In this document: piece after piece, positions 1-8,100 of the stretch
Layout: each line of letters starts with the position of its first letter
How positions within the stretch are numbered: the first letter of the stretch is position 1
Source of the DNA: CAVSEK01 sp963726975
Lineage (GTDB): Bacteria; Actinomycetota; Actinomycetes; Mycobacteriales; SCTD01
Assembly (NCBI GenBank): GCA_963726975.1
Contig: CAVSEK010000001.1
Coordinates: 124,001-188,000 of the forward strand
Length of the DNA: 64,000 bases
Reading direction: 5' to 3'
The notes under the pieces: generated by a model
Databases searched by the model: none
Told to the model about the DNA's origin: nothing
Seen by the model: the letters and a program-made list of their open reading frames with translations, nothing else
Translations under genes and position numbers: made by a program

Positions 1-672
1 GTCGTCCAGGTCGGGACCCGGACGCTGCCCGAGTCGGAGTACATCTACGACTTCTCCTTCCCCGAGGAGGACGGCAAGCCCAACCCGCACCTGTGGACCG
101 ACCCGCTGTTCGCCATCAAGTACGCGGGCGTCGTCCGCGACACGCTGGTCGCGAGGGACCCGGCGGGGAAGGCGACGTACGACCGCAACCACGACGCCTT
201 CGTCGTCAAGGCCACCGCGCTGTCCGACGCGCTCAAGGCCGACCAGGCGACCATCCCGGGCGGCCGCAAGGAGCTGCTGACCTACCACGACGCGTACGCC
301 TACTTCGGCCGCGACTACGGCTGGGACATCGTGGGCGCCGTGCAGCCCAGCAACTTCGAGGACCCGCAGCCCAAGGAGATCGCCCGCCTCGTCGACCAGA
401 TCAAGGCGCAGCAGGTGCCCGTGATCTTCGGCTCGGAGGTGTTCCCGTCCAAGGTGCTCGAGCAGATCGCCCGCGAGACCGGCGCGCGCTACGAGGACAC
501 CCTGCGCGACGACGACCTGCCGGGCGCGCCCGGCGACCCCGAGCACTCCTGGCTCGGGCTGATGCGCTTCGACTACCGGACGATGGTCCGCGGGCTCGGC
601 GGCACCACCACGGCGCTCGACGCCCTCGACGTCTCCGACGTCGTACCGGACAAGGCGGACTACCCGCAGTGA
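1..672 (+). CDS. Metal ABC transporter substrate-binding protein, ZnuA/TroA family (5' partial)
   Basis: The gene is cut by the left edge; 223 residues are visible. It is the extracytoplasmic solute-binding protein of a zinc/manganese ABC importer (cluster A-I family). Visible motifs are NPHLWTDP at visible residues 28-35 and YHDAYAYFG at 94-102, whose histidines normally bind the metal. They are followed by PSNFEDPQPKEIARL, the inter-lobe segment of the family, and a C-terminal GSEVFPSK. The signal peptide and first metal ligand lie outside the window. The stop overlaps the start of the ATPase gene (GTGA), so the three transporter genes form one operon. Zinc versus manganese cannot be decided here. 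Confidence 0.93.
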   Translation, partial: VVQVGTRTLPESEYIYDFSFPEEDGKPNPHLWTDPLFAIKYAGVVRDTLVARDPAGKATYDRNHDAFVVKATALSDALKADQATIPGGRKELLTYHDAYAYFGRDYGWDIVGAVQPSNFEDPQPKEIARLVDQIKAQQVPVIFGSEVFPSKVLEQIARETGARYEDTLRDDDLPGAPGDPEHSWLGLMRFDYRTMVRGLGGTTTALDALDVSDVVPDKADYPQ

Positions 673-1449
673 CGAGCCTCCCCGTGACGCCCCTGCTGCG
701 GCTCGAGCACGTGTCCTTCTCCTACGGCGGGCCGGCGGTCCTGCTGGACGTCGACTACACCGTCACCTCCGACGCCTTCACCGGGATCGTCGGGCCGTCG
801 GGCTCGGGCAAGACCAGCCTGCTGCGCCTGCTGCTGGGCACCGAGCGGCCGACGGGCGGCCACCTCACCCGGACGCCCGGCACCGCGGTGAGCTACGTGC
901 CCCAGCTGGAGACGGTGAACTGGAACTTCCCCGTCACGGTCGAGGAGTGCGTGCTCATGTCGCGCCCCTCCCGGCGCCTGGTGCCCTGGCCGACCCGCGC
1001 CGAGCGCGCGGACGTGGCGGACGCCCTCGACCGCCTGGGCATCGGCGACCTCGCCCGCCGGCACATCCGCGAGCTGTCCGGCGGGCAGCAGCAGCGGATG
1101 TTCCTCGCCCGCGCGCTGCTGCGCCGGCCGCAGCTGCTGCTGCTCGACGAGCCGACCTCCGGCGTCGACGTGCAGACCCGCCACGAGGTGCTGCACCTGC
1201 TCGACGACCTGCACCGCGAGGGACTCGCGATCGTGCTGACCACCCACGACCTCAACGGCATCGCGGCGCACCTGCCCGACCTGCTGGCGCTGCACCGCCG
1301 CGTGGTCGCGCACGGGCGCGCCCGCCGAGGTCATCGTCCCCGACGTCCTCGAGCGGACGTTCGGCGCGCGCATGGAGGTGCTCCAGCACCTGGGCATGCC
1401 CGTCGTGGTCGACACCCCGGGCGACGTCCTGCTGCGGGGGGTGTCCTGA
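669..1449 (+). CDS. Metal ABC transporter ATP-binding protein (one frameshift)
   Basis: This is the cytoplasmic ATPase of the metal importer. It starts at the GTG overlapping the stop of the binding-protein gene. Walker A GPSGSGKT lies at residues 42-49, the signature LSGGQQQR near 137-144 and Walker B LLLLDEP near 156-162, followed by the H-loop TTHD. After the residues HRRVVAHG the frame breaks around base 1317. The next frame continues with a normal C terminus (APAEVIVPDVLERTFGARM) and ends at 1449. With one base removed the protein is about 259 residues, normal for the family. A sequencing insertion in the GGGCGCGCCC context is the simplest cause. Confidence 0.9.
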
Positions 1450-2345
1450 TGGGCGGCCTGTGGCAGGCCTTCCTCGACCCGTTCAGCTACCAGTTCTTCG
1501 TCAAGGGCCTGGTCGCCGCGCTGCTGGCCGGGGCGCTGTGCGGGCTCATCGGCGTGTTCATCACCCTGCGCGGCATGAGCTACATCGGGCACGGGCTCTC
1601 GCACGCCATCTTCGGCGGGTACGCCGCCGCCCCCCTGCTCGGCGTGCCGATCGTGCTCGGCGCCGGCGTCTGGGGCCTCGCGTCGGCGCTGGCGATCAAC
1701 GCGGTCACGCGCAGCCGCCGGATCGGCGCCGACGCCGCCATCGGCGTGGTCACCACGGCGTCCTTCGCGCTCGGCGTCGCGCTGCTGACCCGCTTCGGCA
1801 ACAAGGGTCCCGCCTTCGACTCGCTGCTGTTCGGCAGCATCAACGGGGTGCGGGCCGGCGACCTGTGGCTGCTCGCCGGGGCGCTCGCCTTCGCGGGCCT
1901 GCTGTTCACCGTCCTGTACCGCCAGTTCCTGTTCTCCACCTTCGACCCGGACGTCGCCGACGTCTCCGGCGTCCGGGTGAAGCTCATGGACGCGCTGCTC
2001 ATGCTCGTGCTGTCGGTGTCGATCCTCGCCACGCTCTCGATCATCGGCGTGACGCTGGTGGCGGCCACGCTGGTCATCCCCGCCGTCGTCGCCCGGATGC
2101 TCAGCGACTCGTTCGGCCGGATGCTGTGGCTGTCGACGCTCATCGGCACGGTGAGCGGGGGCATCGGCATGTACGCCTCCTACCACCTCGAGATCCCCTC
2201 CGGCACGACCATCGTGCTCACGAACGCGGTGGTCTTCGTCGTGGTCCTCGCCGTGACCCGCGGCCGCACCCTGGGCCGCACGGCCGGCCTCGACGACCAC
2301 GCGGACGTCCCCGCGGCCGCGCCGGTGCCGCTCGGCGCCCGCTGA
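1449..2345 (+). CDS. Metal ABC transporter permease, ZnuB/TroC family
   Basis: This is the membrane permease of the metal importer, 298 residues with about eight hydrophobic segments. The ATG overlaps the stop of the ATPase gene (ATGA), showing translational coupling. The family segments GLIGVFITLRGMSYIGHGLSHA near the N terminus and TLSIIGVTLVAATLVIPA near residues 195-215 are present. The C-terminal tail is Ala/Pro-rich and probably cytoplasmic. It forms the channel for the metal ion delivered by the binding protein encoded upstream. Confidence 0.93.
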   Translation: MGGLWQAFLDPFSYQFFVKGLVAALLAGALCGLIGVFITLRGMSYIGHGLSHAIFGGYAAAPLLGVPIVLGAGVWGLASALAINAVTRSRRIGADAAIGVVTTASFALGVALLTRFGNKGPAFDSLLFGSINGVRAGDLWLLAGALAFAGLLFTVLYRQFLFSTFDPDVADVSGVRVKLMDALLMLVLSVSILATLSIIGVTLVAATLVIPAVVARMLSDSFGRMLWLSTLIGTVSGGIGMYASYHLEIPSGTTIVLTNAVVFVVVLAVTRGRTLGRTAGLDDHADVPAAAPVPLGAR

Positions 2346-2358
2346 CAAGATGGGGGGC

Positions 2359-2835
2359 GTGACCGCTCCCCGCCTGTCCCCCGGCGACCGCGCCCCCGAC
2401 TTCACGCTCCCCGACTCGGACGGGCACCCGGTGTCGCTGGCCGACCTGGCCGGCCGCCGGACGGTGCTGTACTTCTACCCGGCCGCCGGGACACCCGGCT
2501 GCACGGCGCAGGCCTGCGACTTCGAGGCCGCGCTCGGGCAGTTCGCGCAGGCGGGGCTGTCCGTCGTCGGGGTGTCGCCCGACCCGGCCGAGGTCCTCGC
2601 GCGCTTCCGCGCCGCGCAGGGCCTGACCTTCCCGCTGCTGTCCGACCCCGAGCGCGAGGTGCTCACCTCGTACGGGGCGTACGGCGAGAAGAAGCTCTAC
2701 GGCAAGGTCGTCACGGGGGTCGTCCGCACGACCGTCGTGCTCGACGGGGCCGGTGTCGTCGAGCGCGCGTCGTACGGCGTGAAGGCCACCGGCCACGTGG
2801 CCCGGCTGGCCCGGGACCTGGGCGTGGCCCCGTAG
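2359..2835 (+). CDS. bcp: Thioredoxin-dependent peroxiredoxin, Bcp/PrxQ family
   Basis: A 158-residue cytoplasmic peroxidase that reduces H2O2 and organic peroxides. The peroxidatic cysteine is in YFYPAAGTPGCTAQACDFE, with the second (resolving) cysteine five residues later, as in atypical two-cysteine Bcp proteins. The N terminus APDFTLPDSDGHPVSL is typical. I chose GTG 2359 over the upstream ATG 2350 for two reasons. It gives the usual Bcp N terminus, and ATG 2350 would lie inside a likely -10 element (CAAGAT at 2346-2351), suggesting a leaderless transcript. No neighbour is functionally linked. Confidence 0.9.
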   Translation: MTAPRLSPGDRAPDFTLPDSDGHPVSLADLAGRRTVLYFYPAAGTPGCTAQACDFEAALGQFAQAGLSVVGVSPDPAEVLARFRAAQGLTFPLLSDPEREVLTSYGAYGEKKLYGKVVTGVVRTTVVLDGAGVVERASYGVKATGHVARLARDLGVAP

Positions 2836-2847
2836 GGTGACGTCCTC

Positions 2848-2929
2848 GCGCGGTTGGCGGAACTGGCAGACGCTGCGGCTTTAGGTGCCGCCGCCCTCGG
2901 GCGTGGGGGTTCGAGTCCCCCACCGCGCA
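2848..2929 (+). tRNA. tRNA-Leu (anticodon TAG)
   Basis: An 82-base class II tRNA. The acceptor arms GCGCGGT and ACCGCGC pair. The D-loop is TGGCGGAACTGGCAGACGC, typical of tRNA-Leu. The anticodon loop CTTTAGG gives anticodon TAG. A long variable arm (CCTCGGGCG) and the T arm with GGTTCGAGTC follow. The 3' CCA is not encoded. Confidence 0.97.
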
Positions 2930-2943
2930 CCCCGCGACGCGCA

Positions 2944-2949
2944 TAGGGT
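2944..2949 (+). promoter_or_regulatory. -10 element (TAGGGT), leaderless promoter of the epimerase gene
   Basis: TAGGGT lies six bases before the GTG start at 2956, so transcription would begin at or next to the start codon. No Shine-Dalgarno sequence fits. The same geometry recurs before many genes of this window. Confidence 0.55.
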
Positions 2950-2955
2950 CTGCAC

Positions 2956-3903
2956 GTGCGGGTGGTGATCACGGGCGGGGCCGGGTTCCTGGGGTCCCAC
3001 CTGGGCGAGCGGCTGCTGGCCGACGGGTGCGAGGTGCTCGCGCTCGACAACTTCCTCACCGGCGGGCCGGCGAACGTCGAGCACCTGCTCGAGCACCCGC
3101 GCTTCCGGCTGGTCAAGTGCGACGTCACCGACTTCATCCACGTGCCCGGGCCGGTGGACCAGGTGCTGCACCTGGCCTCGCCGGCCTCGCCGCTGGACTA
3201 CCTGCAGCTGCCGATCGAGACGCTCAAGGTCGGCTCGACCGGCACGCTGCACGCGCTCGGCCTGGCCAAGGAGAAGGGCGCGCGCTTCCTGCTGGCGAGC
3301 ACGTCGGAGACGTACGGCGACCCCCAGGTGCACCCGCAGCCCGAGAGCTACTGGGGGCACGTCAACCCCGTCGGGCCGCGCGGCGTCTACGACGAGGCGA
3401 AGCGGTACGCCGAGGCGCTCACCATGGCCTACCGGCGCACCCACGCCGTCGACACCGCGATCGTGCGGATCTTCAACACCCACGGCGCGCGGATGCGGCC
3501 GGACGACGGGCGGGCGATCCCGACCTTCGCGTCGCAGGCGCTCACCGGCCGGCCCGTCACGGTCGCCGGCGACGGGTCGCAGACCCGTTCGATCATGTAC
3601 GTCGACGACCTCGTCGAGGGCGTCGTCCGGCTGCTGCGCAGCGACCTGGCCGGCCCGGTCAACATCGGCAACCCGCACGAGGTGTCGGTGCTCGAGCTGG
3701 CCCGGACGGTGCGGCGGCTGGTCGGCAGCGACAGCGAGATCGTCTTCGTCCCGCGCCCGGAGGACGACCCGACGGTGCGCCAGCCGGACATCGCGCTGGC
3801 CCGGCGCGAGCTGGGCTGGGAGCCGCAGGTCGGCTTCGAGGACGGCCTGTCGCGCACGCTCGCGTGGTTCGCCTCGCACCCCGAGCTGGTCCGGCCGGTC
3901 TAG
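2956..3903 (+). CDS. NAD-dependent sugar-nucleotide epimerase, UDP-glucuronate decarboxylase-like
   Basis: A 315-residue extended short-chain dehydrogenase. The Rossmann motif GGAGFLGSH is at residues 7-15. The catalytic set is the TSE of STSETYGDP and YDEAK (Tyr-x-x-x-Lys). RIFNTHGARMRPDDGRAIPTF and GDGSQTRSIMYVDDL are hallmarks of UDP-glucuronate decarboxylases (UDP-xylose synthase) and close relatives. It probably converts UDP-glucuronate to UDP-xylose in the cytoplasm, but a dTDP-glucose dehydratase-like role is not excluded. The start is the GTG six bases after a -10 box. Its stop overlaps the stop of the convergent rdgB in a shared CTAG. Confidence 0.88.
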   Translation: MRVVITGGAGFLGSHLGERLLADGCEVLALDNFLTGGPANVEHLLEHPRFRLVKCDVTDFIHVPGPVDQVLHLASPASPLDYLQLPIETLKVGSTGTLHALGLAKEKGARFLLASTSETYGDPQVHPQPESYWGHVNPVGPRGVYDEAKRYAEALTMAYRRTHAVDTAIVRIFNTHGARMRPDDGRAIPTFASQALTGRPVTVAGDGSQTRSIMYVDDLVEGVVRLLRSDLAGPVNIGNPHEVSVLELARTVRRLVGSDSEIVFVPRPEDDPTVRQPDIALARRELGWEPQVGFEDGLSRTLAWFASHPELVRPV

Positions 3904-4502
3904 TCGCGGCCGAGAGCCCGGGCCAGCACCGGCGCGAGGGCGCGGAACGCCTGCCCGCGGTGGCTCATCGCGTCCTTCTCCGCCGCGCTCAGCTCAGCGG
4001 TGGTCCGGTCCTCGCCGTCCGGCACGAGCACCGGGTCGTAGCCGAAGCCGCCGTCCCCCCGGGGCACCCGGACGAGGTGCCCGCGCAGCTCGCCGCGCAC
4101 GACGCCCTCGCGGCCGTCGGGCAGCGCCCACGCGGCCGCGCAGACGAAGCCGGCGCCGAGCCGCTCGTCGGGGACGTCGCGCAGCTGCGCGAGCAGCAGC
4201 TCCAGGTTGGCGCGGTCGTCGCCGTGCCGCCCGCACCAGCGCGCCGACAAGATGCCCGGCATCCCGTTGAGGGCGTCGACGGCCAGCCCGCTGTCGTCGG
4301 CGACCGCGGGCAGGCCGGTCGCCCGCACCGCCTCCCGGGCCTTGGCCAGCGCGTTGTCCTCGAACGTGGCGCCCGTCTCGGGCCCCGGCTCGTACGCGCC
4401 GTCGATGCCGCGCAGCCCCAGGCCGTACGGCGACAGGATCCGTCGCAGCTCGGCGACCTTGCCCTGGTTGGCCGTCGCGAGGACGACCAGCGGCGCGGTC
4501 AC
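3900..4502 (-). CDS. rdgB: RdgB/HAM1 non-canonical purine NTP pyrophosphatase
   Basis: A 200-residue cytoplasmic enzyme that hydrolyses dITP, XTP and similar damaged nucleotides to the monophosphate, keeping them out of DNA and RNA. The N-terminal substrate loop is ATANQGKVAEL. The catalytic acidic motifs are TFEDNALAKAREA and ADDSGLAVDALNGMPGI, and the C-terminal motif is GGFGYDPV with MSHRGQAFRAL. The GTG start overlaps the stop of rph (GTGA), so the two are translationally coupled, as in many actinobacteria. Confidence 0.96.
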   Translation of the reverse strand: MTAPLVVLATANQGKVAELRRILSPYGLGLRGIDGAYEPGPETGATFEDNALAKAREAVRATGLPAVADDSGLAVDALNGMPGILSARWCGRHGDDRANLELLLAQLRDVPDERLGAGFVCAAAWALPDGREGVVRGELRGHLVRVPRGDGGFGYDPVLVPDGEDRTTAELSAAEKDAMSHRGQAFRALAPVLARALGRD

Positions 4503-5242
4503 AGCGCCGTCGGGGCGCCCTGGTGCTTGGGGCGCAGCGGCTCGGCGAGGGCCGCGGCCTGGGCCGCGGTGAGGTCGGCGATGCCGGCCAGCGCGAGGTC
4601 GAGCAGCGCGTCGAGCTCGGACCGGCGGAAGGGCGCGCCCTCCGCGGTGCCCTGCACCTCGACGAGCTCGCCGTCGGCGGTCGCCACGACGTTCATGTCG
4701 GTGTCGGCGGCGACGTCCTCGACGTACTCGAGGTCCAGGCGCGGCTCGCCGTCGACGATGCCGACGCTGACGGCGGCGAGCGGCCGGACGACGGCGCCGG
4801 GGCGCTGCAGGTGGCGGCAGGCGTCGGTGAGCGCGACGAGCGCGCCGGTGATGGCCGCGGTGCGGGTGCCGCCGTCGGCCTGCAGCACGTCGCAGTCGAT
4901 CGCGATCGTGTTCTCCCCGAGCACCTTGAGGTCCACGGCCGCGCGCAGGCTGCGCCCCACGAGCCGGCTGATCTCGTGGGTGCGGCCCCCGACCTTGCCC
5001 CGCACCGACTCGCGGTCGCTGCGGGTGTGCGTCGCGCGGGGCAGCATCGCGTACTCCGCGGTCACCCAGCCCAGGCCGGAGCCCTTGCGCCAGCGCGGCA
5101 CGCCCGCCTGCGCGCTGGCGGCCACCAGCACGCGGGTCGCGCCGAACTCGACGAGGCACGAGCCCTCGGCGTGGTCGAGCCACCCGCGGGTGAGCACGAC
5201 GGGACGGAGGGCATCGGGCGCACGGCCACCGGGACGGGTCAC
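4499..5242 (-). CDS. rph: Ribonuclease PH
   Basis: A 247-residue phosphorolytic 3'-5' exoribonuclease that trims tRNA 3' ends. The N terminus matches the family with HAEGSCLVEFG and ATHTRSDRESVRGKVGGRT, followed by EISRLVGRSLRAAVD. The phosphate-binding core is IAIDCDVLQADGGTRTAAI near residues 111-129. The C terminus has DMNVVATADGELVEVQGTAEG. It starts at a GTG 12 bases after the upstream metallo-hydrolase gene and overlaps rdgB downstream. The block murI, metallo-hydrolase, rph, rdgB is a conserved actinobacterial operon. Confidence 0.97.
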   Translation of the reverse strand: MTRPGGRAPDALRPVVLTRGWLDHAEGSCLVEFGATRVLVAASAQAGVPRWRKGSGLGWVTAEYAMLPRATHTRSDRESVRGKVGGRTHEISRLVGRSLRAAVDLKVLGENTIAIDCDVLQADGGTRTAAITGALVALTDACRHLQRPGAVVRPLAAVSVGIVDGEPRLDLEYVEDVAADTDMNVVATADGELVEVQGTAEGAPFRRSELDALLDLALAGIADLTAAQAAALAEPLRPKHQGAPTAL

Positions 5243-5254
5243 CCGGCGACCCTC

Positions 5255-6001
5255 TCAGACCTCGAAGACGTCCCCGCAGCGGGCCACGTCCAGCGGCCCG
5301 TCCCAGGTCTCGCGCGCCTCCGCCGTCATCACCAGCGGGTCGGCGAACGGCATGAGGTGGGTGAGCACGAGCCGCGAGACACCGGCCCGGGCGGCGTGGT
5401 CGCCGGCCTCGCGACCCGTGAGGTGGATGTCCGGCGGCGGCGGCGGGTCGCTGGGCCAGGACGCCTCGCACAGGAACAGGTCGCAGCCCCGGGCCAGCTC
5501 GACGAGGGCATCGCTCACCGCCGTGTCGCCGCTGTAGACGAGGCTGCGCCCGCCCGCCTCGAGCCGCACGGCGTGCGCCTCGACGGGGTGGTTCACCTTC
5601 GCGACGGTGACCTCGAAGGGGCCCAGCGTCGTGCGGCCCGCCTGCACGGTGCGGTAGTCGTACACCTCCCCCAGCGGCCCCTCGGGATCGACCTCGTAGG
5701 AGCTGCGCAGCCGCTCGGCCAGGCCCGGCGGGCCGTGGACCTCCAGCCGCGGCGGCGCGCCGTCGGGGTGGTAGCAGCGGGCGTACGAGTAGGCGACGAG
5801 GTCCAGGCAGTGGTCGGCGTGCAGGTGGCTGATCCAGACGGCGTCGACCTCGCGGAGGTCGCAGTGCCGCTGCAGGTTGCCGAGCGCGCCGTTGCCCAGG
5901 TCGAGCACCAGCCGGAAGCCGTCGTGCTCGACGAGGTAGCCCGAGCACGGCGACTCCGGACCGGGGAACGTGCCGGAGCTGCCGAGGACGGTGAGCCGCA
6001 C
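5255..6001 (-). CDS. MBL-fold metallo-hydrolase, RNase Z-like
   Basis: A 248-residue metallo-beta-lactamase-fold hydrolase. The zinc motif SHLHADHCLDL is near residues 58-68, with later ligands in KVNHPVEAHAV, YSGDTAVS and LTHLMPF. Family members resemble RNase Z and cyclic phosphodiesterases, but the true substrate is unknown. The start is a GTG one base after the murI stop. Its fixed position between murI and rph suggests a housekeeping role in RNA or nucleotide metabolism, which is inference from context. Confidence 0.85.
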   Translation of the reverse strand: MRLTVLGSSGTFPGPESPCSGYLVEHDGFRLVLDLGNGALGNLQRHCDLREVDAVWISHLHADHCLDLVAYSYARCYHPDGAPPRLEVHGPPGLAERLRSSYEVDPEGPLGEVYDYRTVQAGRTTLGPFEVTVAKVNHPVEAHAVRLEAGGRSLVYSGDTAVSDALVELARGCDLFLCEASWPSDPPPPPDIHLTGREAGDHAARAGVSRLVLTHLMPFADPLVMTAEARETWDGPLDVARCGDVFEV

Positions 6002-6002
6002 C

Positions 6003-6785
6003 TCAGACCGCCGCGAGCTGCGGGCCGAGGAAGCGGCGGGCCAACCGGGCGAACGGCTCGGCGTCGCCGGTCGCGGTGAACGCGTGCGTCGGCGGCGGGG
6101 CGTCCGGGTCGCGCAGCAGGTCCTCGCGGACGAGCACGCGGTAGACGTCCTTGGCGGTCTCCTCGGCGCTGCTCACGAGCGACACCCTCTCACCCACGAC
6201 CAGCGAGATCATCCCGGTGAGCAGGGGGTAGTGCGTGCAGCCGAGCACGAGCACGTCGACGTCGGCCGCGAGGACCGGCTCGAGGTAGTGGGTGGCCAGC
6301 TGCAGCAGCTGCCGACCCGTCGTCACGCCGCGCTCGACGAAGTCGACGAACCGCGGGCAGGCGGCGCTGGTGAGCCGCACGTGCGGCGCGGCGGCGAACG
6401 CGTCGTCGTACGCCCCGCTCGCCACCGTCGCCTGCGTGCCGATCAGCCCGACCCGGCCGGTGCGGGTCGCCGCGACCGCTCGCCGCACCGCGGGCAGGAC
6501 CACCTCGACGACCGGCACGTCGTAGCGCTCCCGGGCGTCGCGCAGGCAGGCCGCGCTCGCGGTGTTGCACGCGATGACCAGGGCCTTCACGCCCTCGTCG
6601 ACGAGCCGGTCGCAGACCGCCAGCGCGTGGCGGCGGACCTCGGCGAGCGGCAGCGGGCCGTACGGGCCGTGCGCCGTGTCGCCGACGTAGCGCAGCTGCT
6701 CGTGCGGCAGCTGGTCGAGCAGGGCCCGCGCCACCGTGAGGCCGCCGACCCCGGAGTCGAAGACCCCGATCGGCGCGTCCGTCAC
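6003..6785 (-). CDS. murI: Glutamate racemase
   Basis: A 260-residue enzyme converting L- to D-glutamate for peptidoglycan. The two catalytic cysteines are in IACNTAS and GCTHYPLL. The N terminus IGVFDSGVGGLTVARA is canonical, with GDTAHGPYG near residue 38. The GTG at 6785 is chosen because the upstream in-frame extension is low-complexity Gly/Arg from a GC-rich repeat and because a -10 box sits seven bases upstream. It is first in the murI, metallo-hydrolase, rph, rdgB operon. Confidence 0.97.
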   Translation of the reverse strand: MTDAPIGVFDSGVGGLTVARALLDQLPHEQLRYVGDTAHGPYGPLPLAEVRRHALAVCDRLVDEGVKALVIACNTASAACLRDARERYDVPVVEVVLPAVRRAVAATRTGRVGLIGTQATVASGAYDDAFAAAPHVRLTSAACPRFVDFVERGVTTGRQLLQLATHYLEPVLAADVDVLVLGCTHYPLLTGMISLVVGERVSLVSSAEETAKDVYRVLVREDLLRDPDAPPPTHAFTATGDAEPFARLARRFLGPQLAAV

Positions 6786-6792
6786 GCGCGCC

Positions 6793-6798
6793 ACCCTA
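6793..6798 (-). promoter_or_regulatory. -10 element (TAGGGT) before murI
   Basis: On the minus strand TAGGGT ends seven bases before the murI GTG. This indicates a leaderless transcript and supports the short start of murI. Confidence 0.55.
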
Positions 6799-6884
6799 CG
6801 GGCGTGGGGCCCCGGCGCCGCTGCCCGCCGGCCGCCCCGGCTGCCCCGCCGCCTCCGGCCGCCGTCGCGCCCCGGCGGCCCGCA

Positions 6885-6954
6885 GCCCCGCCGCCCCGCC
6901 GCCCCGCCGCCCCGCCGCCCCGCCACCCCGCCGCCCCGCCCCGCCCCGCCCCGC
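6885..6954. repeat. GC-only tandem microsatellite
   Basis: About nine imperfect copies of an 8-base CCCCGCCG unit, ending in 5-base CCCCG units, lie between murI and the repeat-flanked nuclease gene. It has no coding features. Copy number is likely variable or mis-assembled. Confidence 0.8.
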
Positions 6955-6997
6955 TGTGGTGATGTCGCACGCTGCCGAGCTGCCCGTGATCACCACA
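6955..6997. repeat. Palindromic repeat R1
   Basis: The arms TGTGGTGAT (6955-6963) and ATCACCACA (6989-6997) form a nine-base stem. It is a diverged member of the family found on the other side of the nuclease gene at 8103-8335. Confidence 0.75.
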
Positions 6998-7039
6998 CCT
7001 GCGGGTCGCCGGTCCGCCCTGCGCGCCCGGCCCCGCTGG

Positions 7040-7082
7040 TGTGGTGATCTCGCACGCTCGACGAGCCCGCTTGATCATCACA
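7040..7082. repeat. Palindromic repeat R2
   Basis: The arms TGTGGTGATC (7040-7049) and GATCATCACA (7073-7082) pair with one wobble. The left arm continues as TCGCAC, as in R1 and R3. It ends seven bases before the stop of the minus-strand nuclease-like gene, so it could also act as that gene's terminator. Confidence 0.75.
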
Positions 7083-7089
7083 GCCGGGG

Positions 7090-8010
7090 TCAGCCCGTCC
7101 AGCCGCCCAGGCGCAAGCCGCGCTCCACCTGCTCCAGGACCCGCTGGGGCTGCTCGTCGAGCCAGAACCCCGGGAAGCGGAGGTGACGCTCGCGGCCCGG
7201 ACCGAGCTCGAGCTCGTTCGCCCGCAGGCAGTCCGCGGACCACTGCGCCACCGCCAGGTGCCCCGCCCCGTCGATCTCCGCGTGCAGGTCGTAGTCCTCC
7301 CAGAGGCCGTCGAGGTAGCGCACGCCGGTACCGGCCCGGCGCGCGACCTGCAGCCGCGGCTCGGGCAGCCTGGCGCCGCGGACCATGCCGAGGAACTGCC
7401 CCTCGCGGCGGCTGTGGACCCCGAGCTCCACCTCCCCGAGCACCTCGAGCACGAGCGCGCGGCCCGTCTGCGGACCGAGCCGGAGCAGCACGCTCCGCAG
7501 GTCGGCGGGCCGCAGCAGCCGCTGCTGCACGGTCGCGCAGAGCAGCGCGCGCACGTCGGCAGGCCTGGCCGTGCGCGCCGCCTCGTCGAGGACGGCCCGC
7601 GCGAGCCGCAGGGTCGGCGGCTGCAGGACCGGGTGCACGTCCCGCTGGGTCAGCACCCTGGTCCGCCGGACCGAGACGCCCTGCAGGTCGGGTCGTGGAG
7701 CGCCGTACGGCACCAGCAGCCGCGGGACCTCGGGCTCGTCGACGCGCAGCCCCTGACGGCGCGCCGCGGTCGCTCCGGCCAGGACGGTCCCCGCGGGCGA
7801 GCGCAGGAGCGCGACCCAGAGCCCCTGTTCGCTGGTCAGCGGGCCGTTGTGGGTGACGACCACGCGTCCGTACCGGCGCCAGGTGCCGCGGCGCAGGTGG
7901 CGCGCCAGCAGGGGCTCAGCCCGGGCCAGCTCCGGCGCCAGCACGGACAGTGAGGCGGCCACCTCGAGGTCGGGCGCGCAGAGGACGGGACGGGCAGCGG
8001 CGGTGGTCAC
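7090..8010 (-). CDS. DUF559/Vsr-like endonuclease-domain protein with AbiEi-like N terminus
   Basis: A 306-residue protein. The N terminus has a winged-helix-like segment LLARHLRRGTWRRYGRV (residues 34-50) and GATAARRQGL (about 78-87), as in AbiEi-type antitoxin/DUF559 proteins that are abundant in actinobacteria. The C terminus has YLDGLWEDYDLHAEIDGAGH and WSADCLRANELELG (about 230-270), matching the E-x-DG-H...D..R..EL pattern of the very-short-patch-repair-like nuclease fold. Activity and target are unknown. It is the only gene in the window flanked on both sides by the same family of palindromes, which suggests a linked origin. The start is GTG 8010. No partner toxin gene is adjacent. Confidence 0.7.
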   Translation of the reverse strand: MTTAAARPVLCAPDLEVAASLSVLAPELARAEPLLARHLRRGTWRRYGRVVVTHNGPLTSEQGLWVALLRSPAGTVLAGATAARRQGLRVDEPEVPRLLVPYGAPRPDLQGVSVRRTRVLTQRDVHPVLQPPTLRLARAVLDEAARTARPADVRALLCATVQQRLLRPADLRSVLLRLGPQTGRALVLEVLGEVELGVHSRREGQFLGMVRGARLPEPRLQVARRAGTGVRYLDGLWEDYDLHAEIDGAGHLAVAQWSADCLRANELELGPGRERHLRFPGFWLDEQPQRVLEQVERGLRLGGWTG

Positions 8011-8100
8011 CGCGGCAGGGTGCGGCGGACGACGGCGCCCGCCCCGCCGGCACCGGCCGGCTGTGGACGCGCTTGGGAGCTGTGGACGCCCCGCCCGCCT

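Noticed and set aside
660..2405. Very long minus-strand open frame opposite the metal transporter
   Set aside because: It is an antisense shadow: composition is Arg/Gly/Ala/His-rich without domains, and the plus strand encodes intact transporter motifs.
2960..2975. GTGGTGATCACGG as another copy of the palindrome family
   Set aside because: It encodes the VVITGG start of the epimerase Rossmann motif; there is no second arm.
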